Program-made: the position numbers and the translations under genes
Assembly: GCA_963739975.1 (NCBI GenBank)
Contig: CAVUCK010000018.1
Coordinates: 310,001 to 374,000, forward strand
Reading direction: 5' to 3'
Source of the DNA: JALZMG01 sp963739975
GTDB lineage: Bacteria > Actinomycetota > Acidimicrobiia > Acidimicrobiales > Ilumatobacteraceae
Length of the DNA stretch: 64,000 nucleotides
Shown here: piece by piece, positions 50,275 through 58,198 of the stretch
How the letters are laid out: each line of letters begins with the position of its first letter
Numbering within the stretch: the first letter of the stretch is position 1
The notes under the pieces: generated by a model
The model's input: only the letters and a program-made list of their open reading frames with translations
Told to the model about the DNA's origin: nothing
Databases searched by the model: none

Positions 50275-50807
50275 TCGACCGCGGCCGCATGCCGAGTGCC
50301 ATCACCAAGCTGATGAACCTCGGTCGCTCCTACTCGATGTGGGTGTACCAGTGGGGACTCGCCTGCTGCGCCATCGAGATGGGCGCCGCCTTCGCTTCGC
50401 CGCGCTATGACGTGATGCGCCTCGGCGTCATCCCCTTGCCGGCCAGCCCCCGCCAGGCCGATCTCGTCGTCATCTCCGGAACGGTGACGGACAAGATGGC
50501 GCCGGCCATCCTGCGCCTGTACGACCAGATGCCCGAGCCCAAGTACGTGATCTCGATGGGCAGCTGCGCCAACTGCGGCGGGCCCTACTGGGACAGCTAC
50601 TCGGTGACCAAGGGCGTCGACCAGATCATCCCCGTCGACATCTACGTGCCTGGCTGCCCGCCCCGCCCGGAGGCCCTGCTGGAGGGCATCGTCCTGCTGC
50701 AGCAGCGGATCAAGGACGAGGACGTGGTGGCCAAGTGGAAGGGCGAGGTCGCCGAGGTCATCCCGCGCCGCGAGCCTGCTGTGGTCGGCGGTGGTCCGAT
50801 TGAGTGA
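50265..50807 (+). CDS. nuoB: NADH-quinone oxidoreductase subunit B, second complex I
   Basis: 180 residues from GTG 50265, overlapping nuoA by 10 bases. An alternative start is ATG 50289, which would begin MPSAITKLMNLG. The N2 cluster cysteines are in GLACCAIEMG, GSCANCGG and VPGCPPRPEALL. The ANCGGPYWDSYSV segment differs from the first operon and is of the kind seen in NuoEFG-less complexes. The stop overlaps the start region of nuoCD. Confidence 0.9.
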   Translation: MGLVDRGRMPSAITKLMNLGRSYSMWVYQWGLACCAIEMGAAFASPRYDVMRLGVIPLPASPRQADLVVISGTVTDKMAPAILRLYDQMPEPKYVISMGSCANCGGPYWDSYSVTKGVDQIIPVDIYVPGCPPRPEALLEGIVLLQQRIKDEDVVAKWKGEVAEVIPRREPAVVGGGPIE

Positions 50808-52899
50808 CGCCACGACGACGGAGGAGGAGGAGCCCAAAGCGCTGCCCGGCGACGGGCTGCGCGAGGGGATCGTCGACGAGCTGCGCCGCCGCCTGGGCGA
50901 ATCCCTCGTCGACACCGTGCTGCGCCCGAACGACGACCTGTGGGTGCGGGTGGCCACCCCGGCGTGGCGCGAGGCCGGCGAGGCTGCGCTGGCCCTCGGC
51001 TTCGACTACTTCTGCTTCCTGTCGGCGCTGGACTGGATGCCGTCGCCCTACGGACGCGGCGAGGACGACCCGACCCAGCCCCCGCCCGAGCGCACGACCG
51101 AGATCGTGCAGGGCGTGACCGGCGGCGACACCCGGTTCCAGGTCTTCGCTCGGCTGACCGACACCCGCCGCCACGTGGGCTTCACGCTCAAGGTCGACGT
51201 CCCCGAGGACACGATGACGGTCGACTCGTGGTTCGCCGTCTACGCCGGCGCCAACTGGCACGAGCGGGAGACCCACGAGATGTTCGGCATCTCCTTCGCC
51301 GGCCACCCCGATCTCCGCAACATGTACCTGCCGATGGAGTTCGAGGGGTACCCGCTGCGCAAGGACTTCCCGCTGCTGGCCCGGATGGTCAAGCCGTGGC
51401 CCGGCATCGTCGACGTCGAACCCATGCCGGCCGAGGAGGCGCCGCCGCAGGACGAGGTGGCTGGTCAGGCCGACGGAGGGCTGGGCGTCCCGCCGGCCGA
51501 GGACGTCGCCGACGAGGCGGCGCACGAGCACAGCGTCGAGGAGGCGCCCGACTCGAGCGAGCCCGAACTGGACACGGCCCCCGACGACGACGTGGACGGG
51601 TCAGTGACCGCTTCGGCCCCCGACCGCAGTGAGGGTGACACGGCGCCAGGACAGGATCAACAGACCGCTTCGGCCCCCGACCGCAGTGAGGATGACACGG
51701 CGTCAGGAGAGGATCAGTCGCTCATGACCGACGTCCTGAGCCGTCGCGAGCAGCTCGCCTACATCGCCGGGCAGGCCGCCGATGCCCGGCTCAACGTCGA
51801 GCTGGAGACCGAGGGCATGACCCTCAACATCGGCCCGCAGCACCCGGCCACCCACGGCACGCTGCGGATCATCGTCCGCTTGGACGGCGAGCAGGTCGTG
51901 TGGGCCGAGCCGGGGTGCGGCTACATGCACCGCGGTTACGAGAAGCTGACCGAGGTCCGCACGTACCCGCAGATCACCACGCTGGTCAACCGCATCGACT
52001 GGCTGGGCAGCTTCGCCAACGAGGTCCCCTTCATCCTCGCCGCCGAGAAGCTGATGGAGATCGAAGCCCCGCCGCGCGCCCAGTGGCTGCGCACGTTGCT
52101 GTTCGAGCTGTCGCGGATCGCCAACATCGTGCTGTTCCTCGGCGACCTCGGCGTGCAGCTCGGCGCTGTCACGCCGGCGTTCTTCGCCTTCCGCGACCGC
52201 GAGCACGTGCTCAACCTGATCGAGGGCGCCACCGGGGGCCGGTTCCACCCCAACTTCGACCGCATCGGCGGCCTCAAGGAGGACCTGCCGAAGGGCTTCA
52301 TCGACGAGACCCGCGTCGTCATGAAGAAGATCCGCACGTACTGCGACCAGATCGAGGACCTCCTCATCGGCGGCGAGATCTTCCAGGCCCGCACGCGTGG
52401 TGTCGGCATCATCCCTCGCGACGTCGCGCTCCAGTACGGGCTGTCGGGCGCCAACCTGCGGGCCAGCGGCGTCGACTGGGACCTCCGCCGCGACCAGGTG
52501 CTGCCGATGGCGTGGGACCAGCTCGACTGGCGGGTCTGGACGCACCCCGACGGTGACAGCTTCGCCCGCTGCTGGGTGCGCCTTCAGGAGACCCGGGAGT
52601 CGACGAAGATGGTCGACCAGATCGTCGACGGCCTGCCGTCGGGGCCGATCCTGGCCAAGGTGCCACGGATCATCAAGGTCGCCGAGGGTGAGGCGTGGGT
52701 GTCGACGGAGAACCCGCTCGGCGAGATGGGCTACTACGTCGTGTCGAAAGGCGACCTCGGCCCGTTCCGGGTGAAGATCCGCTCGGCCAGCTTCAACAAC
52801 GTGTCGATCACCCCGTGGCTGCTGCGCGGTGTCTACGTGCCCGACATCATCACGATCCTGGCCAGCCTCTACTTCATCCTCGGTGACATCGACCGGTGA
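50800..52899 (+). CDS. nuoCD: Fused NADH-quinone oxidoreductase subunits C and D, second complex I
   Basis: About 699 residues from TTG 50800 (GTG 50791 possible). Residues 20-205 form NuoC (HERETHEMFGISFAGHPDL, GYPLRKDFP). Residues about 340-699 form NuoD (NIGPQHPATHGTLRI, CGYMHRGYEK, the end LGDIDR). The linker of about 130 residues is acidic, and its last part carries two in-frame copies of a 57-base repeat. ATG 51724 with GGAGAGG upstream could also give a separate NuoD. No Ni-binding CxxC pairs are present, so this is complex I and not a hydrogenase. Confidence 0.9.
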   Translation: MSDATTTEEEEPKALPGDGLREGIVDELRRRLGESLVDTVLRPNDDLWVRVATPAWREAGEAALALGFDYFCFLSALDWMPSPYGRGEDDPTQPPPERTTEIVQGVTGGDTRFQVFARLTDTRRHVGFTLKVDVPEDTMTVDSWFAVYAGANWHERETHEMFGISFAGHPDLRNMYLPMEFEGYPLRKDFPLLARMVKPWPGIVDVEPMPAEEAPPQDEVAGQADGGLGVPPAEDVADEAAHEHSVEEAPDSSEPELDTAPDDDVDGSVTASAPDRSEGDTAPGQDQQTASAPDRSEDDTASGEDQSLMTDVLSRREQLAYIAGQAADARLNVELETEGMTLNIGPQHPATHGTLRIIVRLDGEQVVWAEPGCGYMHRGYEKLTEVRTYPQITTLVNRIDWLGSFANEVPFILAAEKLMEIEAPPRAQWLRTLLFELSRIANIVLFLGDLGVQLGAVTPAFFAFRDREHVLNLIEGATGGRFHPNFDRIGGLKEDLPKGFIDETRVVMKKIRTYCDQIEDLLIGGEIFQARTRGVGIIPRDVALQYGLSGANLRASGVDWDLRRDQVLPMAWDQLDWRVWTHPDGDSFARCWVRLQETRESTKMVDQIVDGLPSGPILAKVPRIIKVAEGEAWVSTENPLGEMGYYVVSKGDLGPFRVKIRSASFNNVSITPWLLRGVYVPDIITILASLYFILGDIDR
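51607..51720 (+). repeat. Two 57-base in-frame repeats inside the nuoCD linker (family C block)
   Basis: Copies begin at 51607 and 51664 and encode ASAPDRSE-containing 19-residue units with few changes. The block CGCTTCGGCCCCCGACCGCA also lies in the nuoI-nuoJ relay element at 31782, in the same reading frame. The element appears to have been absorbed as coding sequence, joining nuoC to nuoD. Confidence 0.8.
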
Positions 52900-53003
52900 A
52901 CCGTCACTGCGTTCCCCGGCCACGCCACCTGCAGCCTGCGCAGTTGCTGGCCGCTCGCTCGCTGGCGCTCGCTCGCTCGCATCTGGCGCGGGTCATCCAT
53001 TGA
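52896..53003 (+). repeat. Family A relay element between nuoCD and nuoH, 35 codons
   Basis: GTG 52896 overlaps the nuoD stop (GTGA). The frame is open for 35 codons, and TGA 53001-53003 overlaps the TTG start of nuoH (TTGA). Reverse-orientation family A core GCGTTCCCCGGCCACGCC and the CTCGCTCGCTGGCGCTCGCT tract. The start-to-start distance is 104. Confidence 0.8.
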
Positions 53004-54052
53004 GCTGGCTCGCGATCGAGATCCCGTACTGGGGGCAGTCGCTGCTGCGCGTCCTCGGGGGCATCGTCGCCGTGCTGTTGCCGGCGGGCACGATCGTCTA
53101 CGTCTTCCTGTTCAAGATGATGTCGTTCATGCAGAGCCGCCTGGGGCCGATGGAGGCCGGGCCGTACGGCTCGATGCAGCTGTTCGCCGAGGTCGGCAAG
53201 TGGCTGCAGAAGGAGGACACGGCGCCGGCCGCCGCCGACCACACCATCTTCAAGCTGGCGCCGCTGATCGTGCTGCTGTCGACGTTCCTGCTCGTCGCCG
53301 CGGTGCCGTTCGGGCCGGACGTCTGGCTGACCAACTTCGAGGTCGGGATCTTCTACGCCCTGGCCGTGTCGTCGATCAGCGTGCTCGGGATCCTCATCGC
53401 CGGTTGGTCGAGCGCCAACAAGTACTCGCTGCTCGGCGGGCTGCGCGCCGCCGGCCAGCTGATCGCCTACGAGCTGCCGCTCGTGCTGGCCGTCATCGGC
53501 GTGGTCATCCAGGCCGGCTCGATGAACATGCAGGAGATCGTGTTCGCCCAGAACGCCGGGTCGATGTTCGGCTGGGACGGGCTCGGCAACCCGTACATCC
53601 TCACCCAGTTCGTCGGGTTCCTGGTGTTCATGATCGCCGTGCAAGCCGAGCTGACGCAGCCGCCGTTCGACATGCCGATCGCCGAGTCCGAGCTGGTGGC
53701 GGGCTACATGACGGAGTACTCGGGGTTCCGGTTCCTGATCTTCTTCATCGCCGAGTTCGCCACCGTCGGCGTGTTCTCGCTGATCGCCTCGGTCCTGTTC
53801 CTCGGCGGGTGGGGCATCCCGTTCGCCTGGTTCGGCTGGGACACCATCGACGACGTCGACAACTGGATGAACATCGGCGGTCCGCTGATCCTGTTCACCA
53901 AGATGATGGTGCTGTCGTTCCTCATCATGTGGGTGCGCTTCAGCGTGCCCCGGTTCCGTGAAGACCAGCTGCAGCAGTTCGCCTGGAAGGTCCTGATCCC
54001 CGTGTCACTGGCCAACATCGTCGTCACCGCGATCATCAAGGTGGCCGTCTGA
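53000..54052 (+). CDS. nuoH: NADH-quinone oxidoreductase subunit H, second complex I
   Basis: 350 residues with eight transmembrane helices. The loops FKMMSFMQSRLGPMEAGPYG and AELTQPPFDMPIAESELVAGY are conserved, with small changes from the NADH-type subunit. The start is TTG 53000, from the overlap with the relay ORF and the conserved LSWLAIEIPYW. The stop is followed by three tandem 95-base mini-ORFs before nuoI. Confidence 0.9.
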   Translation: MSWLAIEIPYWGQSLLRVLGGIVAVLLPAGTIVYVFLFKMMSFMQSRLGPMEAGPYGSMQLFAEVGKWLQKEDTAPAAADHTIFKLAPLIVLLSTFLLVAAVPFGPDVWLTNFEVGIFYALAVSSISVLGILIAGWSSANKYSLLGGLRAAGQLIAYELPLVLAVIGVVIQAGSMNMQEIVFAQNAGSMFGWDGLGNPYILTQFVGFLVFMIAVQAELTQPPFDMPIAESELVAGYMTEYSGFRFLIFFIAEFATVGVFSLIASVLFLGGWGIPFAWFGWDTIDDVDNWMNIGGPLILFTKMMVLSFLIMWVRFSVPRFREDQLQQFAWKVLIPVSLANIVVTAIIKVAV

Positions 54053-54337
54053 TGGCCCGGAACCACTGCGAACGAGCGAGCGCCAGCGAGCGAGTGGCCA
54101 GCATCGGCCTGCGTGGCCGGGGAACGCAGTGGAAGGTGGCCGTCTGATGGCCCGGAACCACTGCGAACGAGCGAGCGCCAGCGAGCGAGTGGCCAGCATC
54201 GGCCTGCGTGGCCGGGGAACGCAGTGGAAGGTGGCCGTCTGATGGCCCGGAACCAGTGCGAACGAGCGAGCGCCAGCGAGCGAGTGGCCAGCATCGGCCT
54301 GCGTGGCCGGGGAACGCAGTGGAAGGTTGCTGTCTGA
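54052..54337 (+). repeat. Three tandem 95-base family A relay ORFs between nuoH and nuoI
   Basis: ATG codons at 54052, 54147 and 54242 each open 31 codons ending TGATG at the next start; the last overlaps nuoI ATG 54337. The peptides are identical except His5 to Gln in the third. Each unit includes CERASASERVASIGLRGRG. The bases AAGGTGGCCGTCTGATGGCC at the nuoH end recur at every boundary, looking like a target duplication. The final copy carries GTTGCT for GTGGCC, synonymous in that frame. Confidence 0.9.
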
Positions 54338-54837
54338 TGGCCCTCGGCAAGCCGAAGATGCCCGGGCTCTTGAAGGGCATGGGGGTCACGCTCAAGACGC
54401 TCGGGCGCACCATGCGCCACGGCGCCGACACCGTGCAGTACCCGCACGAGAAGGAGGCGCCGCCGACCCGGGCCCGCGGCGTCATCGCCCTGCGCGAGGA
54501 CAACTGCACGGTGTGCATGCTGTGCGCTCGCTCGTGCCCGGACTGGTGCATCTACATCGAGGGCCACAAGACGCTGGCCCCGCCCCGGCGGGCCGGCGGC
54601 AAGCCGCGATCGGTCAGCCTGCTCGACCGGTTCGACATCGACTACGCGCTGTGCATGTACTGCGGCATCTGCGTGGAGGTGTGCCCGTTCGACGCCCTGT
54701 TCTGGAGTCCCGAGTACGAGTACTCCGAGCCGCGCATCGCCGACCTGCTGCACGACAAGGACAAGCTCGGCGAGTGGATGGAGACGGTCCCCGAGGCACC
54801 TGAGCTGGAGGCCGGGGCGGAGAAGGGCAAGAAGTGA
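54337..54837 (+). CDS. nuoI: NADH-quinone oxidoreductase subunit I, second complex I
   Basis: 166 residues. Two [4Fe-4S] motifs, CTVCMLCARSCPDWC and CMYCGICVEVCPFDA. The N-terminal amphipathic segment (PGLLKGMGVTLKTLGRTM) lies on the membrane. In a complex lacking NuoEFG this subunit would be the outermost cluster-bearing protein, and so the likely docking site for a ferredoxin-type donor. The start is ATG 54337, overlapping the last relay ORF; the stop overlaps nuoJ as GTGA. Confidence 0.91.
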   Translation: MALGKPKMPGLLKGMGVTLKTLGRTMRHGADTVQYPHEKEAPPTRARGVIALREDNCTVCMLCARSCPDWCIYIEGHKTLAPPRRAGGKPRSVSLLDRFDIDYALCMYCGICVEVCPFDALFWSPEYEYSEPRIADLLHDKDKLGEWMETVPEAPELEAGAEKGKK

Positions 54838-55355
54838 TCGGCCAGGCCGCCAGCAACGCGGTGAACGTGGCCCAGAACGTGGGCTTCGGGGTCATCGCGG
54901 CGATGATGATCTTCGCCGCCCTGTGCGTCGTGACCACGAAGAACGTCGTGCACGCCGCGCTGTGGCTGGTGCTCGTGCTGGCCGGCGTGGCCGCCCAATA
55001 CGTCCTCGCCGCGGCGGGGTTCGTGGCCGTCAGCCAGGTGCTGATCTACGTCGGCGCGGTGATGGTGCTGTTCCTGTTCGGCATCATGCTGACCAGGGCC
55101 CAGATCGGCCACGAGCGGGGCCTCAACAACCGCAACTGGGGCATCGGCATCCCGGTGGCGCTGGTCCTGCTCGGCCTGCTGTCGTGGGTCGTGATCGACG
55201 CCTTCGAGGACCAGCGACTGCCCGACCGCGGGCCGGCCCCGACCGAAGCCATCGCCGACGGCGTGCTGTCGCCCTACCTGGTGCCGTTCCTGGCCATCTC
55301 GTTCATCCTCCTCGCCGCCGCCATCGGTGCCATCGTCCTGGCTCGCAAGGACTAA
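54834..55355 (+). CDS. nuoJ: NADH-quinone oxidoreductase subunit J, second complex I
   Basis: 173 residues with five transmembrane helices. FVAVSQVLIYVGAVMVLFLFGIML is the conserved helix 3. GTG 54834 overlaps the nuoI stop directly (GTGA), the element-free counterpart of the junction that carries a 140-base element in the first operon. Confidence 0.9.
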   Translation: MIGQAASNAVNVAQNVGFGVIAAMMIFAALCVVTTKNVVHAALWLVLVLAGVAAQYVLAAAGFVAVSQVLIYVGAVMVLFLFGIMLTRAQIGHERGLNNRNWGIGIPVALVLLGLLSWVVIDAFEDQRLPDRGPAPTEAIADGVLSPYLVPFLAISFILLAAAIGAIVLARKD

Positions 55356-55359
55356 CGGC

Positions 55360-55659
55360 GTGCTGACGGTCAACTTCCTGCTACTCGGGGCGGTGCTGTT
55401 CTCCATCGGCGTGTTCGGGGTGATCGCCCGGCGCAACGCCGTGATGGTGCTGATGTCGGTCGAGCTGATCCTCAACGCCGTCAACCTCAACCTGATCGCC
55501 TTCGCCCTGCTCCACGGCGGCGCCGACGGGCAGGTCTTCGCCCTCTACGTCATCGCCGTCGCCGCCGCCGAGGTCGGCGTCGGTCTGGCCATGGTCCTGC
55601 TCGTCTACCGCAACCGCCGCTCGATCGCCCTCGACGAGCTCAGCGAGATGAGCGGCTGA
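55360..55659 (+). CDS. nuoK: NADH-quinone oxidoreductase subunit K, second complex I
   Basis: 99 residues with three transmembrane helices. The Glu residues are in MSVELILNAVNLNLIAF and VAAAEVGVGLAMVLLVYR. GTG 55360 is 4 bases after the nuoJ stop. The stop is followed after 1 base by nuoL. Confidence 0.9.
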   Translation: MLTVNFLLLGAVLFSIGVFGVIARRNAVMVLMSVELILNAVNLNLIAFALLHGGADGQVFALYVIAVAAAEVGVGLAMVLLVYRNRRSIALDELSEMSG

Positions 55660-55660
55660 G

Positions 55661-58183
55661 GTGTTGAGCGCCGCCACCACCGGCTGGTTTCTCGAGAACG
55701 CCTGGCTGATCCCCGTCATCCCGGGGCTCGCGTTCTTCGTCATCATCCTGTTCGGCAAGCGCCTGCCGATGAAGGGCTCCGAGGTCGGCGTCCTCTCCAT
55801 GGCGGCGTCGGCCGTCCTGTCCTGCGGGCTCGTCCTGCAGTGGATCCAGCGCACCGATGCCGCCGCCGGCGTCGAGGGCGAGGCGGGGCCGATGCGCGTC
55901 CTGGCCGGCTTCGCCCGCAGCATCGCCGCCAGCGAGGGTGGCGAGGCCGAGCCGTTCGTCGAGCCCGTGATCCGGCAGTGGACGTGGTGGCAGAACTCGG
56001 GCTTCGAGTTCGGCCTCGGCCAGCACATCGACGGCCTGTCCGTGATGACGCTGTTCCTCGTCTCGTTCATCTCGCTGCTCGTGCAGATCTACTCGCTCGA
56101 GTACGTGCGCGGCGACCGCCGCTACACCCACTTCTTCGCCGCCATCACCCTGTTCTCCGCCGGGATGCTGGTGATGGTCCTGGCCGAGAACATGGTCCAG
56201 CTGATCCTCGGCTGGGAGATCATGGGCCTCTGCTCGTTCCTCCTGATCGGCCACTGGTGGGAGGACGAGGCCAACGCCCGAGCGGCAATGAAGGCCTTCC
56301 TCACGGTGCGCGTCGGCGATGTCGGGCTGCTCGTCGGCACGTCCATCCTGTTCTTCGCCGCCAACAGCTGGTCGCAGGACAACCTCGGCACGAGCGGGTT
56401 CAGCATCCAGGGCATCTCGGGCTGGGCACTGTCCGCCGACGCCAACCAGACCGTGCTGCTGTGGGCCGCGGTGGCGCTGTTCGTCGCCTGCATCGGCAAG
56501 AGCGGGCAGTTCCCGCTGCACACGTGGCTGCCCGACGCCATGGCCGGACCGACGCCGGTCTCGTCGTTGCTGCACTCGTCGACGATGGTCGTGGCCGGCG
56601 TGTACCTCGTGGCCCGGCTCTACCCGGTGTTCTGGGAGGGCTTCGACATCCCGGACGTCAGCCTCAACCCGATCGTGCTGATCGCCGGCATCACGATCGT
56701 CATCTCGGCGCTGCTGGCGTTCGTCCAGAACGACATCAAGAAGGTGCTCGCCTACTCGACGGTCGGCCAGCTCGGCTACATGATGCTCGGCCTCGGCGCT
56801 GGAGCCTGGCTGCCGGCGGTGTTCCACATCTTCACCCACGCCTTCTTCAAGTGCGCGCTGTTCCTGTGCGCCGGCTCGGTCAGCCATTCGGGTTCGCACC
56901 ACAGCTTCGACATGAAGAAGGACATGGGCGGGCTGGCCAAGAAGATGCCGATCACGGCGGGAGCGTGGATGGTCGCCGGCGCCGCCCTCGCCGGCGTGTT
57001 CCCGCTGGCCGGGTTCTTCTCCAAGGACGAGATCATCGACAACGTCGGCCACAACGGCTACACGGTGTTCATGTGGATCGCCCTCGGCGGGGCGTTCCTC
57101 ACCGCGGCCTACACGGTGCGGGCGACCTACCTCACGTTCTTCGGCGAGCCCCGCGGCGCGGCGGCCGGGGAGCACCACACCGAGCACGAGCACGAGCTGG
57201 AGCTGGCCCTGGTGGCCCACGACGCGCCGCACGACGTCCAGCAGGAGCCGATCCTCGAGGAGCAGCAGGAGCACCTGCCGCCCCACTCCGGCGTCGGCCA
57301 GCACGCCGAGCACGAAGCCGACCTCGTGCACGCCGGCGAGCACCATGGCCCGCACGAGTCCCCGAAGTTGATCCTCGTGCCGATCTGCATCCTCGCCGCG
57401 CTGTCGATCTTCGCCGGCTTCACCAACGCCGTGGCGTTCGGCGAGGAGTGGGAGAAGTTCAAGGAGTACGTCGAGCCGCGCCCCGAAGCGGTGGAGCTGG
57501 CCGCGGCCGGGGAGGCCGACAGCGCCGTCGAGGTCGAGGGTGCATCAAGTGTTGAGAACGGCGTCGCCGGGTTGGCCGCGCCGCAGGCCGACGGCGGCGG
57601 TGAGGGCGGCGAGGAGGAAGCGCTCACCGGCTGCGGGCGCACCCGGCCCGAGGGCGAGGCCGACTGCTACTTCCCGGCCGTCGACCACGCCGAGTTCACG
57701 TGGTCCAAGGCGCTGCTGTCGCTGGCCGTCGTCGGTGCCGGTCTCGTGTCGAGCTGGATCGTCTGCGTCGCGCTCTACACCAAGCGCGATCGGCGCCTCG
57801 TCGGACTGACCGAGCGGTCGAGGTTGGCCCGGGCCGGCTACCTGTTCCTGGCCAACAAGTACTACCTCGACGACCTCTACGAGAACGTCATCGTCCGGGC
57901 CATCGCCCATCCGATCGCTCGGGCGGGCTACTGGATCAACCAGCACGTGATCGACGGCGTCGTCAACACCGCCGGCCGGGCCGGGCGGTTGTTCGGCGGC
58001 TGGGCCTACCGCAACGTCGACCAGCGTGTGGTGGACGGTGCCGTCAACGCATCGGGTACCGTCGCCAACTCGACCGGGTCGGCCCTCCGCCCGGTGCAGT
58101 CAGGTCGGGTCAACCAGTACGGCGCGCTGCTGTTCGGCGCCGCCGCCATCGGAGCCGTCGTGCTCGTCATCGTCAACGTGTAG
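55661..58183 (+). CDS. nuoL: NADH-quinone oxidoreductase subunit L, second complex I, with His/Glu-rich insert
   Basis: 840 residues, about 200 longer than the first NuoL. The core motifs are LGWEIMGLCSFLLIGHWW, ACIGKSGQFPLHTWLPDAMAGPTPVSSLLHSSTMV and NDIKKVLAYSTVGQLGYM. An insert at about residues 500-566 is rich in His and Glu (HHTEHEHELE, HAEHEADLVHAGEHHGPHE), and a second at about 610-680 is acidic with two Cys (GCGRTRPEGEADC). The first could bind metal or buffer protons on the outer face. GTG 55661. Confidence 0.9.
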   Translation: MLSAATTGWFLENAWLIPVIPGLAFFVIILFGKRLPMKGSEVGVLSMAASAVLSCGLVLQWIQRTDAAAGVEGEAGPMRVLAGFARSIAASEGGEAEPFVEPVIRQWTWWQNSGFEFGLGQHIDGLSVMTLFLVSFISLLVQIYSLEYVRGDRRYTHFFAAITLFSAGMLVMVLAENMVQLILGWEIMGLCSFLLIGHWWEDEANARAAMKAFLTVRVGDVGLLVGTSILFFAANSWSQDNLGTSGFSIQGISGWALSADANQTVLLWAAVALFVACIGKSGQFPLHTWLPDAMAGPTPVSSLLHSSTMVVAGVYLVARLYPVFWEGFDIPDVSLNPIVLIAGITIVISALLAFVQNDIKKVLAYSTVGQLGYMMLGLGAGAWLPAVFHIFTHAFFKCALFLCAGSVSHSGSHHSFDMKKDMGGLAKKMPITAGAWMVAGAALAGVFPLAGFFSKDEIIDNVGHNGYTVFMWIALGGAFLTAAYTVRATYLTFFGEPRGAAAGEHHTEHEHELELALVAHDAPHDVQQEPILEEQQEHLPPHSGVGQHAEHEADLVHAGEHHGPHESPKLILVPICILAALSIFAGFTNAVAFGEEWEKFKEYVEPRPEAVELAAAGEADSAVEVEGASSVENGVAGLAAPQADGGGEGGEEEALTGCGRTRPEGEADCYFPAVDHAEFTWSKALLSLAVVGAGLVSSWIVCVALYTKRDRRLVGLTERSRLARAGYLFLANKYYLDDLYENVIVRAIAHPIARAGYWINQHVIDGVVNTAGRAGRLFGGWAYRNVDQRVVDGAVNASGTVANSTGSALRPVQSGRVNQYGALLFGAAAIGAVVLVIVNV

Positions 58184-58198
58184 GGGTCGCTGGAACGT

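Noticed and set aside
54052..54337. Insertion sequence or MITE with a transposase
   Set aside because: No transposase or terminal inverted repeats are seen. The units are 95-base direct repeats. A mobile origin remains possible but no known IS family is recognised.
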